Assembly (NCBI GenBank): GCA_017555445.1 | Contig: JAFZGK010000081.1 | Span: 1 to 7,119, forward strand | Source of the DNA: Bacteroidales bacterium | Lineage (GTDB): Bacteria; Bacteroidota; Bacteroidia; Bacteroidales; UBA932 | Length of the DNA stretch: 7,119 nucleotides | Direction: 5' to 3' | Shown here: positions 1 to 5,573 of the stretch, in pieces | Numbering within the stretch: the first letter of the stretch is position 1 | Layout: the number at the start of each line of letters is the position of its first letter | The notes under the pieces: generated by a model | What the model was told of the DNA's origin: nothing | The model's database searches: none | What the model saw: the letters and a program-made list of their open reading frames with translations, nothing else | Program-made: the position numbers and the translations under genes

Positions 1-980
1 CCTTCATTTGCCATGGCATACATGAGTCTTGAAGTCGAGATATAGAACGCGTTCATACCTGATACTACAGCACAGAACATCGCTATACCAAGAACGATTA
101 TACCGGCAAGTCCCAAAGTATTCCTTACCACATATCCGGTAGGCCAGTTATTCTTCTGAGCGAGAAGATCCTGCCATGGTTCGACACCTACAGCTGTTAC
201 AGTACAGATGGCGATATAGAGGACAGCTGCCATGAGAATGGCTGTAACCATGATGAATGTCGACTTCTTGTGGCTGAAGTTGTATTCTTCTGCACTCTGA
301 GGTATGCAGTCGAAGCCGATGAATGCCCAAGGGGCCATGGCAACGATACTGAAGACTCCGGTCCACCAGCTCTTGTCGCTTGCAAATCCAGGAGCAAGGT
401 TGCCCCAATCCGACATGCTGAGCACGAGGAATGTCACTACAAGGATACATCCCACAAGGGTAAGCGCAATGGCAGTCTGCATCCATGCTGCCTGCTTGAT
501 ACCTCTGATATTGATCAGTCCCATTATTATGATTGCTGCAGATGCCAGTATGACTTCACCGGCATATACATCCCATCCTGCCACCTGATAGAGGAGACCC
601 TGCTGTATGATTCCAGGGAAAAGATAACGGCTTATGAGAGCCAATGCTGTAGCATTCAATGGAATAAGACTCCAATATGCAAGAATCATCGCCCATCCGC
701 ACACGAAGGCGTTTCTTCTTCCAATTGCTTCTTTAGTATAGATGAATTCACCGCCGCTGATAGGATAGGTCCTTATCAGATAGCCATAACTTATTGCAAT
801 TACAATGATCAGGAGGGCACCGATAAGCATTCCCAAAGCAGTTCCGGCAGGACCTGCCTTTGGAAGAAAAGCTGTACCAGGGAGCACAAAGCATCCCCAG
901 CCGATGATAGCTCCAAGTGCAAGGCCCCACACGTCAATCGGACGCATCACCTTGCGAAGTCTTACTTTTTTCTCTGACAT
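1..980 (-). CDS. APC-family amino acid permease, N-terminal part (cut by window edge)
   Basis: Reading the minus strand from the ATG at 980-978 gives an uninterrupted frame of 326 codons that runs off the window, so the C-terminus is missing. The product is an inner-membrane transporter of the amino acid-polyamine-organocation superfamily, a proton- or exchange-driven amino acid carrier. Seen: a short charged cytoplasmic N-terminus, then a TM1 with the family signature GAIIGWGCFVLPG (residues 23-35), and further hydrophobic segments near 45-68, 91-115, 140-160, 166-189, 207-224, 241-263 and 288-310, i.e. about 8 of the usual 12. TM6 carries AFIGFDCIPQSAEE (219-232), matching the conserved unwound-helix region with acidic residues found in this superfamily. 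The substrate cannot be named. It is divergent from the deacetylase gene at 1107 and has a 126-nt upstream region. No Shine-Dalgarno is visible, which is normal for Bacteroidota. Confidence 0.9.
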   Translation of the reverse strand, partial: MSEKKVRLRKVMRPIDVWGLALGAIIGWGCFVLPGTAFLPKAGPAGTALGMLIGALLIIVIAISYGYLIRTYPISGGEFIYTKEAIGRRNAFVCGWAMILAYWSLIPLNATALALISRYLFPGIIQQGLLYQVAGWDVYAGEVILASAAIIIMGLINIRGIKQAAWMQTAIALTLVGCILVVTFLVLSMSDWGNLAPGFASDKSWWTGVFSIVAMAPWAFIGFDCIPQSAEEYNFSHKKSTFIMVTAILMAAVLYIAICTVTAVGVEPWQDLLAQKNNWPTGYVVRNTLGLAGIIVLGIAMFCAVVSGMNAFYISTSRLMYAMANE

Positions 981-1106
981 ATTGTGGTTCAGGTTAGGTT
1001 TCAACGTGCTAATTTATAAAAAAGTTCCTATAAATTTCCAGGTAGATGCCGTATTTCGACAATTATCAAAAAATTCATTAACTTCGTACATTCAATAGAT
1101 ACAGAT
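981..1106. promoter_or_regulatory. Divergent intergenic region between permease and deacetylase
   Basis: This A/T-rich 126-nt stretch must hold the promoters of both divergent genes. No perfect TAnnTTTG box is present on either strand. The closest plus-strand match is TAAATTTC at 1031-1038 (last base differs) with no good -33 TTTG at the right distance. For the permease, TAAATTAG on the minus strand (1009-1016) is a one-mismatch match, and it lies in the 10-mer TGCTAATTTA (plus strand, 1007-1016) that recurs upstream of the esterase gene. I therefore support only the region, not exact promoter positions. Confidence 0.35.
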
Positions 1107-1967
1107 ATGAAGACTATGAAACTTATTATTGCCGCGGCATTCATGTCCATTGCTGCAGCAGTTCAGGCTCAGGAACTTATGATCCGAATCGACGATATGG
1201 GAGCACTTCACTCAGTGAATGTTGCAAGCATCGACACCTACCAGAACGGTATTGCCAAGTCTGCAGAAGTACTGGTTGTGGGAGCATGGTTTCCGGAAGC
1301 CGTAAAGATGCTCAAGGAAAATCCCGGACTGGATGCAGGAGTTCATCTTGCCATCACCAGCGAGTGGGAAAATGTGAAATGGAGACCACTTACAGACTGC
1401 CCTACTCTCATTGACGAGAACGGCTATTTCTTCCCTATGCTCGGCCCTAATGCGGCATATCCGGGACAGTCTGTCATGGAGAATATGAAGAACTTCGACA
1501 TCAAGGAGATCGAGAAGGAGTTCCGTGCACAGATCGAGCTTGCGAAAAAGAACATTCCTCAGCTCAGCCACATATCCGGTCATATGTATTCCACTGCATT
1601 CAGCCAGGAAGTGAACGAACTTGTCCAGAAGCTTGCTGCAGAATATGGACTTCCTTCAATTGACAGAGCTGGCTCAGCACAGCAGTTCGGTTATGAAAGC
1701 ATCAGTTATGCCGGTCCGAAAGCCACTTCAGAAGAGAAGATTGCAAGCTTCATCAAGGCTCTCGACAAGCTTGAGAAAGGCAAGAAATACCTTTTCCTCG
1801 ACCACCCTGCATACAACGACTCGGAAATGGAGACTGTGATGCATATCGGATATGAGGATGTTCCTGTCGACCGCCAGGGCGTGACAGACCTTCTGAATAG
1901 TCCGGAAGTGATGAAGGAAATCGAAAAGAGGGGAATCAAACTTATAGCGATAAAGGATTTATTCTAA
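1107..1967 (+). CDS. Secreted YdjC/ChbG/HpnK-type carbohydrate deacetylase
   Basis: The 286-residue product matches the YdjC-like (ChbG/HpnK) family of metal-dependent deacetylases, which remove N-acetyl groups from sugars such as chitooligosaccharides. Residues 1-21 form a signal peptide ending AVQA before QE, so the enzyme is predicted to be exported to the periplasm or beyond, unlike cytoplasmic E. coli ChbG. The mature protein begins almost directly with the metal-binding motif IDDMG (28-32, D29/D30). Then come GVHLAIT (78-84, H80, the family's GxHLxLT motif) and SHISGHMY (154-161, H155 and H159). A later DHP (232-234) fits a conserved C-terminal His-Pro. The canonical third motif usually has an Asp and a further His (SHxDxHxH type), here Ser157 and Tyr161, so this is a divergent branch. 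A second ATG at 1116 would also leave a signal peptide, shorter by three residues. The gene is followed at once by a strong hairpin terminator and faces the lyase gene. The exact substrate is unknown. Confidence 0.85.
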   Translation: MKTMKLIIAAAFMSIAAAVQAQELMIRIDDMGALHSVNVASIDTYQNGIAKSAEVLVVGAWFPEAVKMLKENPGLDAGVHLAITSEWENVKWRPLTDCPTLIDENGYFFPMLGPNAAYPGQSVMENMKNFDIKEIEKEFRAQIELAKKNIPQLSHISGHMYSTAFSQEVNELVQKLAAEYGLPSIDRAGSAQQFGYESISYAGPKATSEEKIASFIKALDKLEKGKKYLFLDHPAYNDSEMETVMHIGYEDVPVDRQGVTDLLNSPEVMKEIEKRGIKLIAIKDLF

Positions 1968-1975
1968 AAACAATC

Positions 1976-2002
1976 AGAGGCTGACCGCAATGGTCAGCCT
2001 CT
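1976..2002. terminator. Bidirectional hairpin terminator between convergent genes
   Basis: AGAGGCTGACC (1976-1986) and GGTCAGCCTCT (1992-2002) are perfect reverse complements: an 11-bp GC-rich stem with a 5-nt GCAAT loop. It starts 8 nt after the deacetylase stop and ends 9 nt before the lyase stop (minus strand). On the minus-strand transcript the stem is followed by GATTGTTTTTAG, a U-rich run. On the plus side it is followed by the pyrimidine-rich TCTATCTGATT. It can serve both convergent genes, better as a classic intrinsic terminator for the lyase. Confidence 0.88.
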
Positions 2003-2011
2003 TCTATCTGA

Positions 2012-3460
2012 TTAAAGGGATTCTCCGAAATCCTCTCGGAATTTCTTGGCAAGTTCTTCCTGCCAATAACCTATCTCGGTAAGACGTCCGAAGAAGAATC
2101 TGAGAACCTTAGGCTCATCCACCCACCTGAGTCCTCCGATGAGGTGACGGTTGTCATAGAGCCATTTGATTCTGTCTGCGCAATATTTCACCTGAGACAA
2201 TGTGAACACTCTTCGCGGCATTGCAAGACGGAGAAGTTCCAGCTCTGCAAAACGCTCGCTTCCGTCAGCCTCTCGCTGCTCGCTGAGTGTACCTCTCTCC
2301 ATTCCTCTTACACCAGATGCGATATAGATTGCTGTAGCTACTGCGGCTGCTGGATATTGTTCATGCGGGATATTCGGAACAAATTCAGAGCAGTTGATAT
2401 GAGCTCCGAGTCCACCGGCCGGCTTGATCATAGGCACACCGTACTTGTCAAGTTCATTGACAAGATAGTTGATGAACTCCGGTCCCTGGCTGATATATTC
2501 CATATCGAGTGATTCAAGGAGACCCACTGCCATCGCTTCCATCGAACGCACCTCCATACCTCCATAAGTGAGGAATCCTTCATAGAGAGGGATGTATTCC
2601 ATCATCTCATTGGTGTATTTCGCATTATGCGAAGTTATGATTCCACCACGTGAGAAACCGAGCTTTCTTCCAGAGAAATAGATGATATCCATCTTGTCTG
2701 CAAGAAGGTGATATATCTGCTTGGTGGTCATGAACTTGCACTGAGCTTCACGAGTCTTCATGAAGTAGACGTTATCCTGAAGGAGTGATGCATCCAGAAC
2801 GCTCTTCACACCGTATTCGTGACAGATGTCAGCAACGGCAAGCATATTCTCCAAAGACACAGGCTGACCTCCGATAAGGTTAGTTCCTGCCTCGACACGT
2901 ACGAATGCTACCTTTTCCGGGCCATATTTCTCGATAGTAGCCCTGAGTTCGTTCAAATCTATGTCACCCTTGAAAGGGTCGTCCGACTGAGGTACAAGTC
3001 CTTTCTTCTGAATAAGTTCGATCACCTCTCCCCCAAGTCTTGTGACATGAGCCTTGGTAGTGGTGAAATGGAAATTCATGAGAGCAACCATTCCCGGCCT
3101 TACATAAGCTTCTGCAAGAATGTTTTCACATGCTCGTCCCTGGTGTGCAGGAAGCACGTTCCTTGTGCCGAACACTTCAAAAATAGCATCCTTGACTCTG
3201 TTGAACGTCTCAGAACCGGCATACGAGTCGTCCGCAAGTCCCATTGAAGCCACCTGATTGTCAGACATCGCATTGACACCGGAATCAGTCAGCATATCCA
3301 TGTAGACGTCCTTGTTCTGAAGAAGGAAGGTATTGTTACCGGCTTCCTGAATCTTCTTGAGTCTTTCTTCTACAGGCAGAAGTGTAAGCTTCTGCACCAC
3401 ACGCACTTTATGCATTTCAAGAGGGATCTGTTCCTCTCGATAGAATTTCACTTTCGACAT
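2012..3460 (-). CDS. PLP-dependent beta-eliminating lyase, tyrosine phenol-lyase/tryptophanase family, divergent
   Basis: The 482-residue cytoplasmic product belongs to the family that cleaves L-tyrosine to phenol or L-tryptophan to indole, plus pyruvate and ammonia. Family marks: NTFLL with F45, LTDSG (57-61), SYAGS with Y80 (proton donor), HQGR (106-109), FTTT (132-135, F132 stacking on PLP), NLIGGQPVS with N194, LDAS with D223 (pyridine-N contact), SGRK with K266 (Schiff-base lysine) and PRRVFT (415-420, carboxylate-binding Arg). Specificity positions are tyrosine phenol-lyase-like: T133, R389 in MERG (tryptophanase has VEIG) and F455/F456 in LRFF (tryptophanase has LRHF). Compared by memory with Citrobacter freundii TPL, Arg217 is Leu226, Lys256 is Arg265, Glu69 (cation site) is Asp78 and Met288 is Phe296. 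It is about 26 residues longer than TPL, mainly a short N-terminal and a roughly 20-residue C-terminal extension. It lies 30 nt downstream of the esterase gene. The family is certain; the substrate is not. Confidence 0.92.
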   Translation of the reverse strand: MSKVKFYREEQIPLEMHKVRVVQKLTLLPVEERLKKIQEAGNNTFLLQNKDVYMDMLTDSGVNAMSDNQVASMGLADDSYAGSETFNRVKDAIFEVFGTRNVLPAHQGRACENILAEAYVRPGMVALMNFHFTTTKAHVTRLGGEVIELIQKKGLVPQSDDPFKGDIDLNELRATIEKYGPEKVAFVRVEAGTNLIGGQPVSLENMLAVADICHEYGVKSVLDASLLQDNVYFMKTREAQCKFMTTKQIYHLLADKMDIIYFSGRKLGFSRGGIITSHNAKYTNEMMEYIPLYEGFLTYGGMEVRSMEAMAVGLLESLDMEYISQGPEFINYLVNELDKYGVPMIKPAGGLGAHINCSEFVPNIPHEQYPAAAVATAIYIASGVRGMERGTLSEQREADGSERFAELELLRLAMPRRVFTLSQVKYCADRIKWLYDNRHLIGGLRWVDEPKVLRFFFGRLTEIGYWQEELAKKFREDFGESL

Positions 3461-3490
3461 AGTTTCGTTAAGTTCTATTAAATAATGGAA

Positions 3491-4315
3491 TTATTTTTTC
3501 AGATTCTTGATGAGGAAGCTAGTAGTGATTTCGATAGTCTCAGGCATATGTCTTGAGAAACCATGATCGGCTGTAGGAATGATATGGAGCTCGCTTGAAG
3601 GCCATATATAATGGAAACGCTCACCATAAGTGTAAGGTACTGTCGTGTCACCTGTTCCGTGAACGATACATGCAGGACCGGTATACTTTTCTGCTGTCTC
3701 ATAGATAGGAAGGCTGAATGCTGTCACGATGTACTCACGTCCGAGCTTGATGTCACCGAAGAGAGTCACTGCTTCAGGCGGATCGAGCGGATTGTAACGT
3801 GCACCCATTGTGCTGCCGCGGATTGCATCATCACGAAGAACAGCTGCAGGAGCCATGAGAACAACGCACTTAACCTTGTCAACGCCGAGGTCGGCTGCTG
3901 TCATTGCAGTCACGACGCCACCCTGAGAGTGGCCTGAGATAGCGACATCAGATACGTATGGAAGTGAAGTCACATATTCATATACCTTGTGTGCATCTTC
4001 GATTTCGTTAGGAACTGTCATGTCCTGGAAACGACCTTCGCTCTTACCATGACCATTGAAGTCAAAGCGGATTGAAGCGATGCCGGCTGCCTTGAGCTTT
4101 TCAGCCATGCCTTTCTCAAGAGCACCATTCTTGTTACCCATGAATCCGTGAAGCATCATTACCATTGGACATTTCTCACCTGGTTTGAGTTCTGGCTTAA
4201 CGATCACTGCAGAGAGTTTTCCCTTTGAACCGTCAATCATGAACTCTTCTTCCTGTGCCTGCGCATTGAAGGCAGCAAAAAAGGCCACAAGGGCCATAAG
4301 CATAATCTTTTTCAT
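3491..4315 (-). CDS. Secreted alpha/beta hydrolase, cinnamoyl/feruloyl esterase-like
   Basis: The 274-residue product is a serine hydrolase with a signal peptide (1-20, ending NAQA before QEEE), so it acts outside the cytoplasm. Seen in order: the oxyanion-region HGFMGNK (56-62), FDFNGHGKSEG (84-94), the nucleophile elbow GHSQGG (128-133, Ser130), HGTGDTTVPY (219-228, Asp223) and ADHGF (249-253, His251), which is a full catalytic triad. The FDFNGHG block, the NEIEDA block (103-108) and the roughly 55-residue insertion between the nucleophile and the acid (about 155-210, with NPLDPP and LPIYE) strongly resemble the bacterial cinnamoyl esterases of Lactobacillus johnsonii LJ0536 and Butyrivibrio Est1E type, which release hydroxycinnamates such as ferulate from esters. 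That comparison is from memory. The length fits. It is probably the first gene of a two-gene unit with the lyase, since the gap is 30 nt on the same strand with no terminator. Activity on other acyl esters is possible. Confidence 0.88.
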   Translation of the reverse strand: MKKIMLMALVAFFAAFNAQAQEEEFMIDGSKGKLSAVIVKPELKPGEKCPMVMMLHGFMGNKNGALEKGMAEKLKAAGIASIRFDFNGHGKSEGRFQDMTVPNEIEDAHKVYEYVTSLPYVSDVAISGHSQGGVVTAMTAADLGVDKVKCVVLMAPAAVLRDDAIRGSTMGARYNPLDPPEAVTLFGDIKLGREYIVTAFSLPIYETAEKYTGPACIVHGTGDTTVPYTYGERFHYIWPSSELHIIPTADHGFSRHMPETIEITTSFLIKNLKK

Positions 4316-4333
4316 GTCTGATGTGGTTTATTT

Positions 4334-4365
4334 TCTGCTAATTTAAAGATAAATTCCTATTTTTG
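4334..4365 (+). promoter_or_regulatory. Bacteroidota-type promoter for the PNPOx-like lipoprotein gene
   Basis: TATTTTTG at 4358-4365 is a perfect match to the -7 consensus TAnnTTTG. TCTG at 4334-4337 is a one-mismatch -33 TTTG, with a 20-nt spacer inside the usual 19-21. Transcription would start near 4370, giving a leader of about 22 nt before the ATG at 4394, and this supports that start. Confidence 0.6.
4344..4351 (-). promoter_or_regulatory. Candidate -7 box for the esterase-lyase unit
   Basis: On the minus strand this reads TATCTTTA, one mismatch from TAnnTTTG, about 28 nt upstream of the esterase ATG. No clear -33 TTTG is found at 19-21 nt. It lies back to back with the plus-strand promoter in a 78-nt divergent region. 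Confidence 0.35.
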
Positions 4366-4393
4366 GGCAGAATTAATTTAAAAAATAGACACT

Positions 4394-4906
4394 ATGAAAA
4401 GAATTCTCGCCATTGCAGCGTCAATCGCACTCGTATTCGCAATGACATCATGCAACAACCAGACATCTATGGAAAAGAAGACTACTCCAAACCCAGAGAA
4501 CGCTGCCAAGGCACAGCAGTTCATCAAGGCGGCAGGCAGCACTTATTATCTCGCTACTGCTGAAACAAACGGACAGGCACATGTAAGAGCTTTCGGTACA
4601 GCAGACATCTTCGAGGGCAAGCTTTACATCCAGACAGGAAAGGTAAAGAACGTGTACAAACAGCTCATCGCCAATCCTAAGGCTGAGATCTGCTGCTACA
4701 ACACCGCAACAGGCCAGTGGATCCGCATCTGTGGCAACCTTATTCCTGACGAGAGAATCGAAGCAAAAGCTTATATGCTCGAGATGAACCCTTCACTCAA
4801 GAGCATGTACAAGGCTGATGATGACAACACTATCGTATTCTATTTCGAGAACGCTACTGCAACAATCAGTTCATTCGCCGGCGAAATCGAGACATTTGAG
4901 TTCTAA
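4394..4906 (+). CDS. PNPOx-like split beta-barrel lipoprotein (putative flavin-binding)
   Basis: The 170-residue product has two parts. Residues 1-20 are a lipoprotein signal: MKR, a hydrophobic core, then MTSC with Cys20 as the lipidation site. Residues from about 36 onward resemble the small pyridoxamine 5'-phosphate oxidase-like family (FMN-binding split barrel): AQQFIKAAGSTYYLAT, then HVRAFG (63-68), KLYIQTGKVKNVYKQL, NPKAEICCYN and GQWIRI, a pattern I know from short proteins often annotated as pyridoxamine 5'-phosphate oxidase family. These bind flavin or related cofactors. True PNPOx activity is not implied, and the length is below that of PdxH. After Cys20 comes NNQTS without the acidic residues of the Bacteroidota surface-export signal, so a periplasmic-facing anchor is more likely. 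A start at Met26 (4469) would remove the signal, but the promoter position favours 4394. The next gene converges with only 9 nt between the stops. Confidence 0.78.
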   Translation: MKRILAIAASIALVFAMTSCNNQTSMEKKTTPNPENAAKAQQFIKAAGSTYYLATAETNGQAHVRAFGTADIFEGKLYIQTGKVKNVYKQLIANPKAEICCYNTATGQWIRICGNLIPDERIEAKAYMLEMNPSLKSMYKADDDNTIVFYFENATATISSFAGEIETFEF

Positions 4907-4915
4907 TACGTCACT

Positions 4916-5461
4916 TCAGGAAAGAAGTTCAGCGATTCTTCCATAGAACATGGAAGAGCATTTATAAGAAATATTATTGGTATAGCAAGCCTGCTGCGCC
5001 TTCTGATAGGCACGGCGGGCTTCTTCCATAAGGTCGTATGTCTTGGCGACATAGTTGCCGATCCTATGGCTTTCGAGACGGAATCCGGCACGTTCCCTAA
5101 GGTCCTTTAGAAGTCTCTTGCGCATAAAGACCCCTGCAGTCTGCCACTCTGCAAACGTATCCTTTGCAAATTCATGAAGGGATGCGGCGGCAGCAGCCTT
5201 GAATCTGCTCTCATTGAACTCATCTTCTAGAACCTTCAGGCGCGCCTGCGCCTCATCCTGCAGACTCTGTGCGTCAAAGATATCGGCAAGCCTTTCAGAG
5301 CATTGTCCATATACCTTCAGATATGACTCCTTTTCCTCATCTGAGACATTCACTCCGTCAGAAAGTCTGTCGAAAAGGTCATAGGCTCTCACCTGAGCTT
5401 CCAATGTCCACCTGCCTGTCTCTGCAATCGAGACCATATCCTTAATGCATTCCGCTATCAT
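4916..5461 (-). CDS. Uncharacterised helical protein
   Basis: I do not recognise this 181-residue protein. The frame is open much further upstream (to 5650), but that would overlap the gpmI coding region. The ATG at 5461-5459 follows a perfect -7 box by about 18 nt, so I choose it. The sequence looks almost wholly alpha-helical and charged: there are long runs rich in Ala, Glu, Lys, Arg and Leu, e.g. residues 55-100 with an AAAAAS patch (89-94), and 110-157 with RKRLLKDLRERAG and EEARRAYQKAQQA, which could form coiled coil or a helical bundle. It has no signal peptide, membrane segment or catalytic motif. Four cysteines (5, 54, 159, 168) show no metal-site pattern. It converges on the PNPOx-like gene and diverges from gpmI, so it is a single-gene unit. 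A cytoplasmic structural or binding role is possible but unsupported. Confidence 0.65.
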   Translation of the reverse strand: MIAECIKDMVSIAETGRWTLEAQVRAYDLFDRLSDGVNVSDEEKESYLKVYGQCSERLADIFDAQSLQDEAQARLKVLEDEFNESRFKAAAAASLHEFAKDTFAEWQTAGVFMRKRLLKDLRERAGFRLESHRIGNYVAKTYDLMEEARRAYQKAQQACYTNNISYKCSSMFYGRIAELLS

Positions 5462-5479
5462 ACTTTGCAAACTTTTCTG

Positions 5480-5487
5480 CAAATATA
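5480..5487 (-). promoter_or_regulatory. -7 box for the uncharacterised helical-protein gene
   Basis: On the minus strand this reads TATATTTG, a perfect TAnnTTTG. Transcription would start near 5474, leaving a leader of roughly 13 nt before the ATG at 5461. No -33 TTTG is found at 19-21 nt upstream. It helps decide the start of that gene. Confidence 0.5.
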
Positions 5488-5508
5488 TAGATTGTTGTTC
5501 AAATATTG

Positions 5509-5516
5509 TATCTTTG
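5509..5516 (+). promoter_or_regulatory. -7 box for gpmI
   Basis: TATCTTTG is a perfect match to the Bacteroidota -7 consensus. Transcription would start near 5521-5523, giving a leader of about 50 nt to the ATG at 5574. A -33 TTTG at the normal distance is not visible. The box partly overlaps the palindrome at 5513-5532, and back-to-back transcription with the minus-strand box at 5480-5487 is implied. Confidence 0.55.
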
Positions 5517-5532
5517 CGCGGCAAAGCCGCGC
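5513..5532. repeat. Overlapping palindromes at the gpmI transcription start
   Basis: Two nested inverted repeats share bases here. TTTGC-GCG-GCAAA spans 5513-5525 (5-bp arms). GCGCGGC-AAA-GCCGCGC spans 5516-5532 (7-bp perfect GC-rich arms, 3-nt loop). The second begins in the last base of the -7 box and covers the expected start site, so most of its left arm would not be transcribed. A DNA-level operator is therefore at least as likely as an RNA hairpin. Confidence 0.6.
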
Positions 5533-5573
5533 GAGGCGGTTCAGATTGATAAACAATAAATACTATATAGAAA

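Noticed and set aside
270..977. Long open frame of 235 codons on the plus strand
   Set aside because: It is antisense to the permease, whose minus-strand frame carries clear transporter motifs. The plus-strand translation is rich in Cys, His and Ser, with no recognisable domain.
1031..1038. TAAATTTC as -7 box for the deacetylase gene
   Set aside because: The last consensus base is wrong and no -33 element lies at the right distance, so it is not called as a promoter.
3481..3495. AATAAT-GGA-ATTATT palindrome between the esterase and lyase genes
   Set aside because: The stem is only 6 bp and entirely A/T, and it overlaps the esterase stop codon. It is too weak to be a terminator and does not argue against co-transcription.
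4469..4906. Alternative start at Met26 for the PNPOx-like protein
   Set aside because: The upstream 25 codons encode a good lipoprotein signal and the promoter places the transcript start just before 4394.
4907..4915. Terminator between the convergent PNPOx-like and helical-protein genes
   Set aside because: Only 9 nt separate the stops and no inverted repeat was found around them.
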